A program made the position numbers and the translations under genes. A stretch of DNA of 64,000 nucleotides from Chamaecrista fasciculata. Lineage: Eukaryota; Streptophyta; Magnoliopsida; Fabales; Fabaceae. The stretch lies in the NCBI GenBank assembly GCA_003254925.1, contig QANZ01005235.1, positions 1 to 64,000 of the forward strand, given 5' to 3'. Under the pieces are notes generated by a model. That model searched no databases and was not told where the DNA came from. It was given only the letters and a program-made list of their open reading frames with translations. Shown one piece after another: positions 12,795 through 23,571 of the stretch. Each line of letters starts with the position of its first letter. The first letter of the stretch is position 1.

Positions 12795-13829
12795 CTAGCC
12801 CATAGAAGGCGATCCAAGCTCGCTTGTTCCTTCAATAGCAACGGCAGCAACATTTGCTCCATTGTCCACATCTAGGTCCATCTCGCTTCCGTCCTTGCTT
12901 TCTACCGTCTCTGAAGACCCTGCACATCAAATGTGAGAATCACATGTGTATCCAATACTCAAGTGATTTAAGTAGAAAACAGAACACTTTATAACATGGA
13001 TACCTAAAGTAGAGGCTTTAACGCACTTCTGCTTCTTTTGATCTTCCCAGTAGTATTTGCACTTTCTCATCGCGTGTCCTGACACTTGACAGAAAGAACA
13101 GAATACTTCCTCTGAGGGCTTTGCCTTCTTGGCAGGAGATTGAGGGTCGTCCTCTGGCTTGGTCTCACCATCCAGCTCGATTCCCTTTCCCTTTTCTTTG
13201 CCCTTCTTCTTCCTTTCCCTTTTCTGGATCATGGATGCCTCAACAGACTTGAGCATCCCATGCAACTCAGAAACTGTTTTCTCTGTTCCCCTCCTTAAGA
13301 AGCTTTTAATAAATGGGTTATAGCTCTCAGGAAGTGAGCACAGGATTACTCCAGTGGCAAACTCTTGTGGAAGAGGAAAACCGAGCCTATCAAGGTGATC
13401 TATATACCCTCTCATCCTCATGACATGGTAATGGACAGATTCACCTTCAGCCATTTTGCAAGACACGAGAGCTTTGTTAGTCTCATATCTATCTTGTCTG
13501 ATTTGGTAGCTAAACATTTCCTTGAGACGAGTTATCATCTCATATGCCATCAATTGATCCAAGCCCTCATGCAGCTCAGGGATCATTGTGTCTACCATCA
13601 GACAAGAGACCTCCAGCGAGTCATCGAAGTGCTTCTCCCAAGCCCTCCACTCTGCTCCTGGAGCGCCCTTGGCAGGCTCATTGGGAATAGGCCTGTCCAG
13701 AACATAGAGCCTCCTCTCTTGGGTGAGAACTATTCTCAGATTACGAAACCAATCGAGGAAGTTTGTTCTGGTCAGCTTATCCTTCTCAAGGATAGGTCGC
13801 AGTGAAAATGATGAACTATCTTTTGCCAT
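12795..13829 (-). CDS. copia GAG, spliced, 316 aa
   Basis: ATG at 13829 opens a frame with the copia gag (UBN2-like) domain: LTRTNFLDWFRNLRIVL near the start, WRAWEKHFDDSLEVSCLM, then RQDRYETNKALVSCKMAEGE, a Lys-rich linker and one zinc knuckle CSFCQVSGHAMRKC (C-x2-C-x4-H-x4-C). Unspliced, the frame leaves the conserved part after KASTLG and ends at 12927. A GT..AG intron of 84 bases (13003-12920) restores a frame that continues with a Ser/Glu/Asp-rich tail and stops at TAG 12795-12797, giving 316 aa. Splicing to make GAG-only mRNA is known for some plant copia elements; here it is inferred from sequence. The frame is intact although pol has decayed, so the protein could still be made. An upstream in-frame ATG at 13886 is less likely because the extra residues fall outside the family. 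Confidence 0.82.
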
Positions 13830-13952
13830 TTTTGATTCTACAATTTTAAGATATGAAAAATTTATTAGCAGATAAAATACTTCCACTATTTTATAAAACT
13901 CAGTGAAATTTATTATTAGTGGCTAAGATCCATATTTCACCAAAATTTACCG

Positions 13953-14328
13953 TCGCGGAGGCGATCATGCACCTTTTGGTTATTTAGGTAGGTAACTCTT
14001 ACCAATCACATCTCATGTGACTCTTAGATCCTTATGGGACTGTATCATCTTATGATACTTATTATGGCATGTTTATCCCATCTAATGCCTTGAGGTCCAA
14101 AACCGTTTTGATAACCCCATTAAGTCACACGGTAAAACATGTGAATGGCTAAATTCAAGATAACGAGGCCGAGGCCCAACCCTATATCATCAAGGCCCAA
14201 CTGCTATACGTGTCGCGGAGGCGATCACCGTATCCAAAGAACCAAGATTTCAATAGGCGTTATATTGAAAATCCCATTCACCCGTGTCTCCTCAAGGTCA
14301 AGGCAGATACGTGTCGCGGAGGCGATCA
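13953..14328. repeat. Three identical mini-hairpins in copia leader
   Basis: TCGCGGAGGCGATCA occurs at 13953, 14213 and 14314, each able to form a TCGC/GCGA stem with a four-base loop. They lie between primer site and gag start, where retroelement packaging signals usually sit. An ATCTCATACA motif is also scattered through the same leader (for example near 14497, 14530, 14627, 15200). Confidence 0.6.
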
Positions 14329-15360
14329 CCGCTCCACGATGAACAAGATTTTGACAGGGTGTTTTAGCGATGGCATTACGACTTAAGATTTTCTAAAAGA
14401 GTTTGATTTTATTTAAAATATTCCGATTTAGTTTGTTTAATTCTAAAACTCTTTTAAAATTAAATGAGTCATGCCACATGTTTATTTCCCTATGTATCTC
14501 ATACATATAAACATGTGTCTGGATTTTGTATCTCATACAAATCCCACGCTCGTATCGTATACGTGGCTATAGCGTAATGTTTGTTTAAACATGTTAAAAT
14601 TCGCACCCTAAGCATACATCTAGCGCATCTCATACATCTAAATGCAATGCAGCACACCGTGTTTAGATATGGCTCATCTACCCTAGAATTCTCCCAAGCC
14701 AATGAGAGAACTTTTCTAAAAAGAAAAATAAAATTACACGTGAATAAACCCCAGTTGCATTGAGGTATAAACAGAAAGTAAAATTACATAAGAGTAGAGG
14801 GAGACGACACGCAGGCCGTATTTACCGAAATAAACCTCCTAGAGCCATATCCAACACCACACATTCAAATATGAACAATTCATATAAATATGTCAAACAC
14901 GGTAACTAAACACATATATTTAAAACTCTTTTAAAATTGTGTTTAATTTAGGGTTGTGCAATTTTAACATGCCTTTTCTTGAAATTCAGGCCCATTATCA
15001 ATAATCATGAAAATTCAAGAATCTAATTCAAGAATTTCGATTATTGACCCAAATTTATAAAATTCCAAATTTTAATAAATTTAAACCATCTTTATAATAT
15101 TATAATTAAAACACTTTTAATTATAATTATACAAAGATTTCGACTTAGGCCTTAATATTCAAGAAAATTATCCAAATCAATCTCATTGATTTATTTATGT
15201 ATCTCATACATAATTTTTGCACTTAGATTATTAAAAATCGACTTTTAGCCCAAAATTGATCGGTGAATTTTGTAAAACTAAAACGGTGATTGAAAGCGGT
15301 AAACACACAAACTTCATACATCTCATGTACAAACAAATAGTTTTAAATCCAAGAACTAGC

Positions 15361-15375
15361 GTGGCTCTGATACCA
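15361..15375 (-). other. Primer binding site, initiator tRNA-Met
   Basis: On the minus strand TGGTATCAGAGCCAC follows the 5' LTR end by one base. This is the classical Ty1/copia primer site. Confidence 0.9.
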
Positions 15376-15376
15376 C

Positions 15377-17781
15377 TGTTGGGAATTCAAGGGCGCCTAA
15401 GGCAGCGGAAGTATGAAAAACTGTAAATTAAAACAAAACTTTAAACGCCCAGGTCCTAGAATTCCCGAACGGATCCGCTAGCTGAATTTAAAACTTTTGG
15501 TTAAGTGGTATACCTCACGAGTTTCAATCGTTTAGTTGAACGGGGCGTTTCCAAGAAGTCCACGTGACGCGTCCTTCCTCCGCCGGTAATCCACACGAAC
15601 AGTTTGGAGATGCCTAGGTGCTAGCCTCCTTCACTTCTCAAGTGAATCCGGAACCTTTATCTACGGGCGTTCTTTCAATTCAAGAACTCTTCTTGAATTA
15701 TCAAGAACTATATGGCGCCTTGATCAAGAACTTTTCTTGATCCCACACAACCTTGTCACACAATATTAACTCTTAATATTGTGCGCCACTTTCTCTCTCT
15801 AGGAAAGCAAGGATGCGATTTTCTCTCTCTTCTCACCAAAAGAAAGATCGAATTTTTCCTTCTAAGAAGAACTAGGCTAAGTCGACTTTTCTATGTGCAT
15901 GAAGCTTTCACCCTTTTGTGATTTCACTCTCAAGAATCCAATTCTTGAGTTTGTGAATTCTCTCTCTAACCTAGATGGAAAATCGAAATTTTCTCTCTCT
16001 AGATCAAACATCCATCAAGTCGACTTTCATGGCTTCCTATTTATAGGGTTTGGGGACTTTGATAATTATAATTTTAGGAAAGCCTAAAATCATATAATTA
16101 TCAAACCATAAGATTATGATATCTTAATATCACAATTTTAGGACTTGATTTCCAATTTAAAATATTACCTTAATATTAAAATTGGAATCAAAATGCAATC
16201 TTGGAGAATCAATTTGGAAGATCAAACTTTCCAAATCTCTCTCTCTCCTCCATGCGCCAACCCCTTTTATTTTCTTGTTGAATTTAATAAATCAAAAATA
16301 ACTAACTAACTCTTAGATAGTTATAACTAATTTATTTTTCCAACAATATTGAATTAAAGAATTGTCACAATATCTTTAAATCAATCTCACCAAGTCTCAA
16401 ACTCTAGATAATTGAATTAAAATATTACATTAATATTTTAAATCCAATGGACCTAGAATTTCGACTTGCCCTATAAATTATGAATTAAAATATTACTTTA
16501 ATATATTTAATTCATCCATTTGAAATCTAGATCAAATCTCATTTGAATTTCAAATTTCAAGCCATGACTTTAATTAATAAAACATTTTTTTTTATTAAAT
16601 TCCTTGTATATATGAGGCGCCAACCTCATCCTATTTAGTCCTAATATTAGTGAATTTAATAAATTAATAATTTCCTAACTCTTAGGAACATTATCTAATT
16701 TATAATTCCCCTAATATTATAAATAGGAATATAATTGTAAATAGCCTAATCCAATTATCTATTTAACAATTATCATATATATATATATATTTAAATTTGT
16801 CTCACAAATCTAAATATAATATATCTGTAGATAATTAATTCAAGACAAGACTTTATGTCCCACAATAAGTTATGTCTCAAACGGTGTCACAAATGTGACC
16901 CACGAATTAGGGTTAACTCGTGTTCCAGCTTGGCATCTGGTTCCTGCTCGTGTGTGACCCAGCAGGCCCCACGTGAAGTTGGCAGTAAATCATCTCATGA
17001 CTTACAAGTCGAGAGCGGACTCTAGCAAGCCATCACGACTACCCAAAACACGTGAGTTATCGTTTTAACCCCTAAACGACTTAACCTTAGTACTATCATG
17101 TTCAGATCCCTTTTTGTCCTACGATATTTCGGTAAGGATCAGGCATGGGAATGTCATCCAAAATCCAAACCTCAACTTTCTCGATCTCCTGAGTAAGTCC
17201 CAATATCCAGTGTGGCCACACATTCCCTTGGACAGACTCGTCGAGGGGCCCAGTTAAATATCTCCCATCTCTATGAGGGACAAAATTCCATCTTGGTCAA
17301 CCACATTCCTCAGCACGACAATCAACCAAACCCGTACTCAGCCCTTATGGCTACCCTGTTACGGATAACGTTAGACTAAGCCAAAGCTTGACAACTGTAA
17401 TGCCGGAATAGTCAAGACCTCAGGTCTAAGGGCATCATGACAGATTGTACAGGAGAGACCAGCTAATGACTGAACCCATGCAGAACTCTCCGGGTCGGTC
17501 CAGCAACTTGTAACTCTTACATAATTGCACCATGACTCTCGTCCCAGCATCTAGTGCGTGCATCTCATGCACCGAGGTCATGCTGGTCTTGGTTCAATTC
17601 AAGCTCCCACTCGAATGAGCGACCAGGGACTGTTTAGATTAATTATCTCATAATTAATCATGGACTGTTATCATAGTAAACATGCTAATAATATGATAAC
17701 CATTAATTTATCTCCATAAATTAATTGATATGTTCCCAACATATCTAAAGAATGATTGACCCTAGGGCACAATCTCCATCA
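15377..17781 (-). repeat. copia 5' LTR (right)
   Basis: 2405 bases, nearly identical to 8273-10620 except for the 61-base segment absent there and a shorter TA run. On the minus strand it reads TGATGGAG..CCCAACA. Confidence 0.92.
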
Positions 17782-19280
17782 AATGAGACGTTACTCGAGT
17801 ACCTAACTAGATACCAAGACCTTTTAGTTAAGTGTCCCAATCACCAATACACTGAGGAACAGTTAGTGGAATACTATTGTAGTGGACTTCTAGACGACGA
17901 GACTAATCATATTGATGCCGCGTATAATGGATCCATTACGAAGTTAGATGTTGAGACTACGTGGGAACTAATCAAGGAAGTCGCCCTCAAGCGAGAAAAC
18001 TGAAGAAGACGTACCCGTGCCGTCAAAGGAATAGCAACCAATGAGCCAGACCCGATGATGGAAAAATTGGCATCCGACATGGACAGTCTAGCCATAGCTG
18101 TCAAGGAGATCAATGCCAAATTAACCTCTTCACCAAGAAAAGTCACTTTTATGACCACACCTTTCTCCGTGTGCGATTCATATCAACATGGAAGTAGGGA
18201 GTGTCCCCATTTACCCGAGGAAGTTTCGGCCATGTATCAACAAGGCCCTAGTCAATTTCCTAGAAGATTTGATAATAGATTTAGGACTGGAAATTATTTC
18301 CAAAACCAAAGTTTTAATAACCCAGCTCCTCAAAGACAAAACTTCTCTTCAATCGAAACTGACACTCAACTCCTCATTAGGAAGTTTGAAGAATCCGAAG
18401 CTCGAACTTCGAAGAAATTAGATGATTTTGGGAAAATGATCGATCTTTTTTCTAAGGAGATGGACGTGATGAAAAGGAAGCACGATGATCTTGAACAAGC
18501 TTTTCTTCGAGCTACCGATGTTAAAGTAAACAACATTAGTGCCCCTAGTAGTTCTAAGGCAGTTCATGCCATTACCACTAGAGAAACCGAACCGGTAGAA
18601 AACCTTGCGCAAGAGACCTTAGTGCAACCCCTAGAAGAGCCCGAGCCTGAAGAAATATTCATAGAGATCAAAGGTGGAGAAAACTTTAAGGCTATGATAG
18701 AAAAGCACCCTAGGTATGCCCAATTCTTCTTTGGTTTTAACTATAAGAAGAAAAAGGAAGAAACCCCTGTTGTGGATGAATTGGAAACTAAGGTAGAAAC
18801 TAAGGTAGAAACCGAGGAAGAAACTAAGGTAGAGACTAAGGTAGAAACCAAGGTAGAAGACCTACCGTTTCCAAGCTCTCATGTAATGACTAAGGAACAA
18901 TTAGAGGATAAAAAGGATAAGGAACTAGAAGACTTATTAGGAAAACTAAAAGTCACTCCACCCTTATTAGATTTGGTTAGGAAAGTCCCTAGATACACTA
19001 GAGTATTTAAAGACTTAGTTGAGAAAAGAAAAACATCTCAAAAGAAACTCCAACTAAGCCCTACCATTTTAGCCCTTTTAAATCCTAAGATACCTATAAA
19101 ACGCAAGGATCCTGGCTCATTCACCATCCCTTGCATGATAGGAAAAGCCGTAGTCAATGGAGCATTGTTGGATTTAGGAGCAGCCATCAATGTTATGCCC
19201 AAGTCAGTCTATGATTCTTTGAATATGAACGGACTTAAGGAAACAGGCTTGAGGATAGACCTAAAATAGACCTTGAGGAT

Positions 19281-19997
19281 ATGAACATTAGTTCACTCTT
19301 CAAGGAAGAGGAGGAAGACCTCATAACTTCCAAAGTTAAAAAGGAACCAGTACTTAGAGAAAATACTTCCAAACACAAGGTTGTGTGGCAGCCTGTGCGT
19401 AAGACTAACCCAACTATAGCCCCATGCTATAGTGTTTCTAATTTTGCAGACGAGGAGATAAGAGCAACGAAAAGGCCAAGAACCTTGCTCTCCATGTGCT
19501 CATGCAAAAACTTAGGGATAGGTGCTGAATGCCTAAGTGTTGAAGAATGGCTCCACAATGTAGATGCCGTGTGCAAAAACACAACCGAAAGGATTCATGT
19601 GGACTTCATAGGCATAGACAAGGTGCTCGATCCGAAGATGAAAGGAATAACAATCGAAGACATGGATCAGCCCATTGGATCATTCATTGATGACGTAGGG
19701 ATCACGAAAAAAGGTACGCTCGCAAACAAATATGCACTTTATCGTCTTGTCATGCGAGATTACTACTATAGGACCAAACTGCATAAAACACATAGGTTTA
19801 GGATAAATAAGAAAACTAGGTATCAAGCACGCATAAAACTTAAAAACCCTAACAATATGAGGATGGATCGAAACCTTATCCAAGCCACACTCTTCAAGGA
19901 CGAAGATGGCAACCTATGTGGACAAAGGATCTCTGCCAAGCGAAGACTAGGTGGATACTTCGTAAAAATCAGCCACGAAACCTTCAGGCCACCCTGA
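19281..19997 (+). CDS. Unrecognised 238-aa ORF in pol-less Athila element
   Basis: Starts 12 bases after the gag-protease stop, in another frame, and ends at 19997. The first half is acidic then Ser/Cys-bearing (LLSMCSCKNLGIGAEC, SVEEWLHNVDAV); the second half is rich in Lys, Arg and Tyr (YALYRLVMRDYYYRTKLHK, RFRINKKTRYQARIKLK) and ends near RLGGYFVKISHETF. I see no RT, RNase H or integrase motif, no signal peptide and no membrane segment. It sits where pol should begin. It could be rearranged host DNA, a much diverged pol end, or a new ORF. The second Athila copy begins downstream of this ORF, so conservation cannot be judged here. The ATG may not be the true start. Confidence 0.55.
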   Translation: MNISSLFKEEEEDLITSKVKKEPVLRENTSKHKVVWQPVRKTNPTIAPCYSVSNFADEEIRATKRPRTLLSMCSCKNLGIGAECLSVEEWLHNVDAVCKNTTERIHVDFIGIDKVLDPKMKGITIEDMDQPIGSFIDDVGITKKGTLANKYALYRLVMRDYYYRTKLHKTHRFRINKKTRYQARIKLKNPNNMRMDRNLIQATLFKDEDGNLCGQRISAKRRLGGYFVKISHETFRPP

Positions 19998-20345
19998 AGA
20001 TGTTCTGCGATGCCTTCTTCCCACTTACACGTTTCCGAGTAAGTGTGGGGGAAGAAGAGGGTTATCCCAACCCTAATTCGTAGTTTAGGATTCTGGAATT
20101 TGTATTAGACAAATTCTAGTACTTTTATTCTTAGTCTTTCCATTTTTAGATTTTAGTTAGAGACTAGCAGCCAAGTGTCAAAAATAAAAATTTTTTATTT
20201 TTGTTTTTGCGCCGGCGGCGCACCTGACGACTTAACGTCAAATTATTTGAAGAGTTTAATCGTGATTAAAACTCTATCAAATCTGATTTAAATTCAGATT
20301 TTAAATCGCGCAGATTTGACGTACAAAGTATAATATCTTAGATTT

Positions 20346-20804
20346 ACACCCTATAAATACCCCATCAAACCTCTAGGCTTCTCACAACTCTCATATTCAC
20401 TTCTCTAAACTTCCAAAGCTCCTAGAACACTTTCTTGAGAGCTCAAATCCTTCTCTTCTCAAGTTTCCTCTCAAATCCAAGGTAAGTCTTTCCGATTTTT
20501 CGTGAATTCGCTAGGAACTTTTAAGATAGGATCTTTTCTCAAAATCGACTTTAGAACTTCTTTCTGTCGACAAAAGAATAATTTGAGGCCTTGCTGTCAA
20601 ACTTTTTGAAAAAGTCGCAAAAATATTTTGCGCCGGCTTCTGAGTCGGCGGCGCAACATGACGGCGCAGCCTCAATTTAAAATTTTGCTTGATTGATCGA
20701 GTTTTTGAGTGATTTGAGATGAGTTTGTAGTGTCTAGATCATTTTTCGTAGAGTTTTCTAGATTCCCGATAATTATAATATTAATTATAATTATTGAGTT
20801 GTAG
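20346..20804 (+). promoter_or_regulatory. Internal promoter, leader and intron before the 333-aa ORF
   Basis: A TATA box (CTATAAATA, about 20350) is followed by a pyrimidine-rich leader, a strong splice donor AAG|GTAAGT (exon end 20481) and an acceptor TTGTAG (20803-20804) two bases before ATG 20807. The inferred intron is 323 bases. The same TATA box, donor and acceptor are kept in the second copy (54785-55161) although two stretches between them differ by deletion, which supports function. The preceding ~350 bases (19998-20345) hold AAGTGTGGGGGAAGA at 20041 and GC-rich GCCGGCGGCGCA motifs but no ORF. Confidence 0.6.
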
Positions 20805-20806
20805 AT

Positions 20807-21808
20807 ATGGCCCAATTCAAGAGCGTCCGAGCAAAGAGTTATCATGATGACTTTATTCGTCATCTTCCTATTCATGCTGAGAAGGGGATCGATCATTCCG
20901 ATCCCGCAATCGAAGAACTCAACTCAGCCATTTACGAGAGGAAAATTCGAGGATTCTTTGAACCACCTCGTCAAGGAAGTCTCAACTTGGTCCGAGAATT
21001 TTATTCCCATGTCGATGTTGACAACCTCGATAAAGTCTATCTTCGAGGGACCCATATGGATTGCTCCGCTGATGCAATCAACTCCGTATTTGGTATCTAT
21101 TTCTTTCCGAGTTGTTCTTTCCAAAAATATCAACCACACGTCGCATCCTTAGGGAACCTCGTCTATCGATACCTCAGTGGCTCCTATCCTACCGAAAATA
21201 GTCAAAGGGTACTCACTTCATTCCCCACAATTCACTCAACCCCAGCGGTCCGTCTACTTCATAGAATCATTGATTCTCGATTTATCCCAAGTCCACCCGA
21301 CGGACGTATGTCAATGGACCAAGCTCTCTTGGCCTATTGTATCCTACAAAGTTTACCCGTGAACTTCGGAAAAATCATCCACGAACAGCTACGGCTATGC
21401 CTAAGAAAGGACAAGCTAACCACGCTCTACTTTCCTCGTACCATATGCTACTTAGCTGCTCTTGCGGACATACCATGTCTAGAGGGAGATGAACCAATTC
21501 CTGATGCTTGCATCTTGGAACTTAGGGAAGTCGTGGAACTTCATAGGACACGATTTATACCGCCAGCTCCTTACGAAGTTCCTATTCCAGTACGACTAGT
21601 GGCTAGTATCGAGACTCAACTGAGTAAGAAACCACGAACTGACTCTGATGACGACTCCGTAAGTACTTCATCCACACAGAGTGGCATGACACCACGAAGC
21701 CCTTCTCTGTTGCGTGAAGTCACCACCATTCAGACTTTGCTCAAAGAACTTTTCGATCTCGTTCAAGGCATAAAACATCTACAAACTCTAAAACACGATA
21801 GGGAATAG
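20807..21808 (+). CDS. 333-aa putative plant transposon protein (Athila third ORF, PF20167-like)
   Basis: The segment SLNLVREFYSHVD, then a VYLRGTHMDCSADAINSVFG stretch, matches the pattern of the 'putative plant transposon protein' family (around PF20167) found in Athila-type retrotransposons, where a third ORF sometimes called envelope-like lies after pol. The middle part (RLLHRIIDSRFIPSPPDG, LAYCILQSLPVNFGKIIHEQL) looks helical; residues about 270-300 are Ser/Thr/Asp-rich with a basic KKPR, and the end is a Leu-rich helix. No signal peptide or clear membrane segment is visible, so an envelope role is not supported by sequence. The copy at 55164-56165 has exactly the same length and about 35 substitutions without indels or stops. 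Confidence 0.72.
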   Translation: MAQFKSVRAKSYHDDFIRHLPIHAEKGIDHSDPAIEELNSAIYERKIRGFFEPPRQGSLNLVREFYSHVDVDNLDKVYLRGTHMDCSADAINSVFGIYFFPSCSFQKYQPHVASLGNLVYRYLSGSYPTENSQRVLTSFPTIHSTPAVRLLHRIIDSRFIPSPPDGRMSMDQALLAYCILQSLPVNFGKIIHEQLRLCLRKDKLTTLYFPRTICYLAALADIPCLEGDEPIPDACILELREVVELHRTRFIPPAPYEVPIPVRLVASIETQLSKKPRTDSDDDSVSTSSTQSGMTPRSPSLLREVTTIQTLLKELFDLVQGIKHLQTLKHDRE

Positions 21809-23571
21809 TCTAAGATTCGTTATGCATTATTTTATTTGCTTTCTAGGATTAGTTTGCATTTTTCAATTCTGTCTTTTATAATTCTGTCGTTTATGGATCA
21901 TTCTGTCTTTTACTTTTCTGTCTTTTATTATTTGTTAAAAATTTACATTTGAATTCTCATGAATAAAATATTTATTTGGACTTTTATTATTTTCTTGATC
22001 TCAAGTCATTTTATATTTATAAATAATATATATATATCTATTTCGAAACCCATAAAAAAATAATAGTAAAAATCGAAAAATAATAATAAATATGTTTTCA
22101 ATAAATAATATGATGATATTTCCTACATTTTACAATTCCTCTTATCTCTCCCTTCCACATTGAGGACAATGTGTTCTTCTAAGTGTGGGGGAGAGGGAAG
22201 TAATTCACACCTTAACCTAGTTCTTTACTCCTATTTAATTCTAACATTGGGGACAATGTTATGTTTTAAGTGTGGGGGAGAGGTTTAAGTTAAAGTAACT
22301 TATATTTTGGTTCACCCAAAAACTTTTTAATCTAAAACATTTTATAAACTTTAATTTTTAAAAATTTTATTTTCCTATTTTTAGTGCCTGATTTAAATTT
22401 ACTTCACTTATTATTTTTCGCTTTTTGAGTAGAACTCGAATTAGTCGAATTTTTAATATGTTTAGAGTATTGAGTGAATAATTCTATATTCATGATAAGA
22501 GTTTAGTCTTAGTTATTTTCTATAGCCTTTGAATAATCTAAATAATTTTCAAGGTTTAGTAGTGTTGTTTGATTTTTATAGACCAATTCGAGAGAAACCC
22601 AGCCTAGTTGGAAGATTAAGCCTACATACATAATACAAAATACAATATATGATATAGAGAGATTAGTCTCTTAGCTTTGTTTTCTCTAGAACTTGTCTTA
22701 ATTCTTGGTTAAAGCTTATTAGATTTAATGATTGTTAATATGATAGAGGCATTTATTTCTTCAACCCTTTTATCCCAAACACTAGCCAGTTACTAAATAT
22801 ATCCTTTGTTAGCCCATTTGAGCCTATACACTAAGGTGTACTTATAAACTTTCTCGTAGAGATGGACTTTTCAATTTAATCCTCAAAGGTGAATTTAGCT
22901 AGCAAAGTTATTAGAAAAAAATTATAGAAGATCTCGACAAAAGAAAAAAGTATATAAGTCGAGCAAACAAAAGTATCTTTGAGAAAGCTCAAATAATCAA
23001 AGTATTATCATAAGAGCCTATCAAGAGAAAAGACTGGCCAGTCAAAAGAGTAGAGTCCTGTGCCAAATGACTCAAATGAGCCTTATTGTAAGCTAGCTAC
23101 TTTCTTCGAATAAAAGGAGTTGAATTGTTAAGAAAAACTTGAAAAGGAATTTTATAAGTAAAACACTGAATTCCTTTCTTTTCTCCCTATATTTCTTTCC
23201 ATATATATTAGCCTTTCCCATACATTACAACCCTATTAAAGTCCTCTTGATTAAGAATCATTATTTCACCAAAAGTGAAGACTTTGAGAATTTCTACAAG
23301 CTTATGGTAGGAACTTAGTCTAAGACATGACTAGAGAGAAATGATACCCAATTAGTGAGGAGAGTGATACACTTATGGAATTGGTCTTATGAAAATTGGA
23401 TTACGCTACTTTACTTGGTTACTTGCTTAGTGAATTCTTTAGCTATAGATTGTGATTATGTACTAGCCTTGAGTCATGAACTTAGGAAAGTTCCTTGATT
23501 CTTTGGCATATTCTTTCTTCTTCTACTTCGTACCTTTGCTCAGGAGTGCAAAGTCTTAAGTGTGGGGGATT
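21809..23571 (+). other. Athila 3' non-coding region with repeated PPT-like motifs
   Basis: No ORF. AAGTGTGGGGGAGAG occurs at 22181 and 22268, each 6-10 bases after a GAGGACAATGT or GGGGACAATGT motif. The true polypurine tract AAGTGTGGGGGA lies at 23558-23569 against the 3' LTR. The same layout is present in the second copy (56534, 56621, 57930). The rest is AT-rich and aligns with 56166-57943. Confidence 0.75.

Larger units (their letters stand above)
8273..17781 (-). mobile_element. Ty1/copia element, inserted antisense into the Athila gag, pol decayed
   Basis: Long LTRs (2348 and 2405 bases), ends TG..CA, 5-bp duplication AATGA at 8268-8272 and 17782-17786. On the minus strand the 5' LTR is the right one (17781-15377), followed by an initiator-tRNA-Met primer site, a 1.5-kb leader, an intact spliced gag, pol remnants, a polypurine tract and the 3' LTR (10620-8273). 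The two LTRs match almost throughout, so the insertion looks fairly young, but pol is cut to about 1.2 kb of scattered pieces; the element must have moved using another copy's enzymes. Confidence 0.93.
7770..19269 (+). pseudogene. Athila-like gag-protease, split by copia insertion and one stop codon
   Basis: The frame starts at ATG 7770 and runs to 8267, where the copia element with its AATGA duplication interrupts it. It resumes at 17782 in the same frame. The first part has the gag fold (residues KGPFLNGLPKFHGLANENPF, then LEGKALHWY, then FLDKYFP) and after the interruption come the YCSGLLDDE and WELIKEVAL segments. An in-frame TGA at 18001-18003 is followed without shift by the rest: an incomplete Cys-His knuckle (CDSYQHGSRECPH), a coiled region, an ETKVETKVE repeat (about 18785-18855), and a retropepsin-like segment with LLDLGAAINVMP where relatives have DLGAS. 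The frame ends at TAG 19267-19269 just after the protease; pol does not follow. Gag packages the RNA; protease processes it. Confidence 0.85.

Noticed and set aside
20807..21808. True viral envelope protein
   Set aside because: No signal peptide, membrane segment or glycoprotein-like cysteine pattern is visible; only the position in the element suggests the label.
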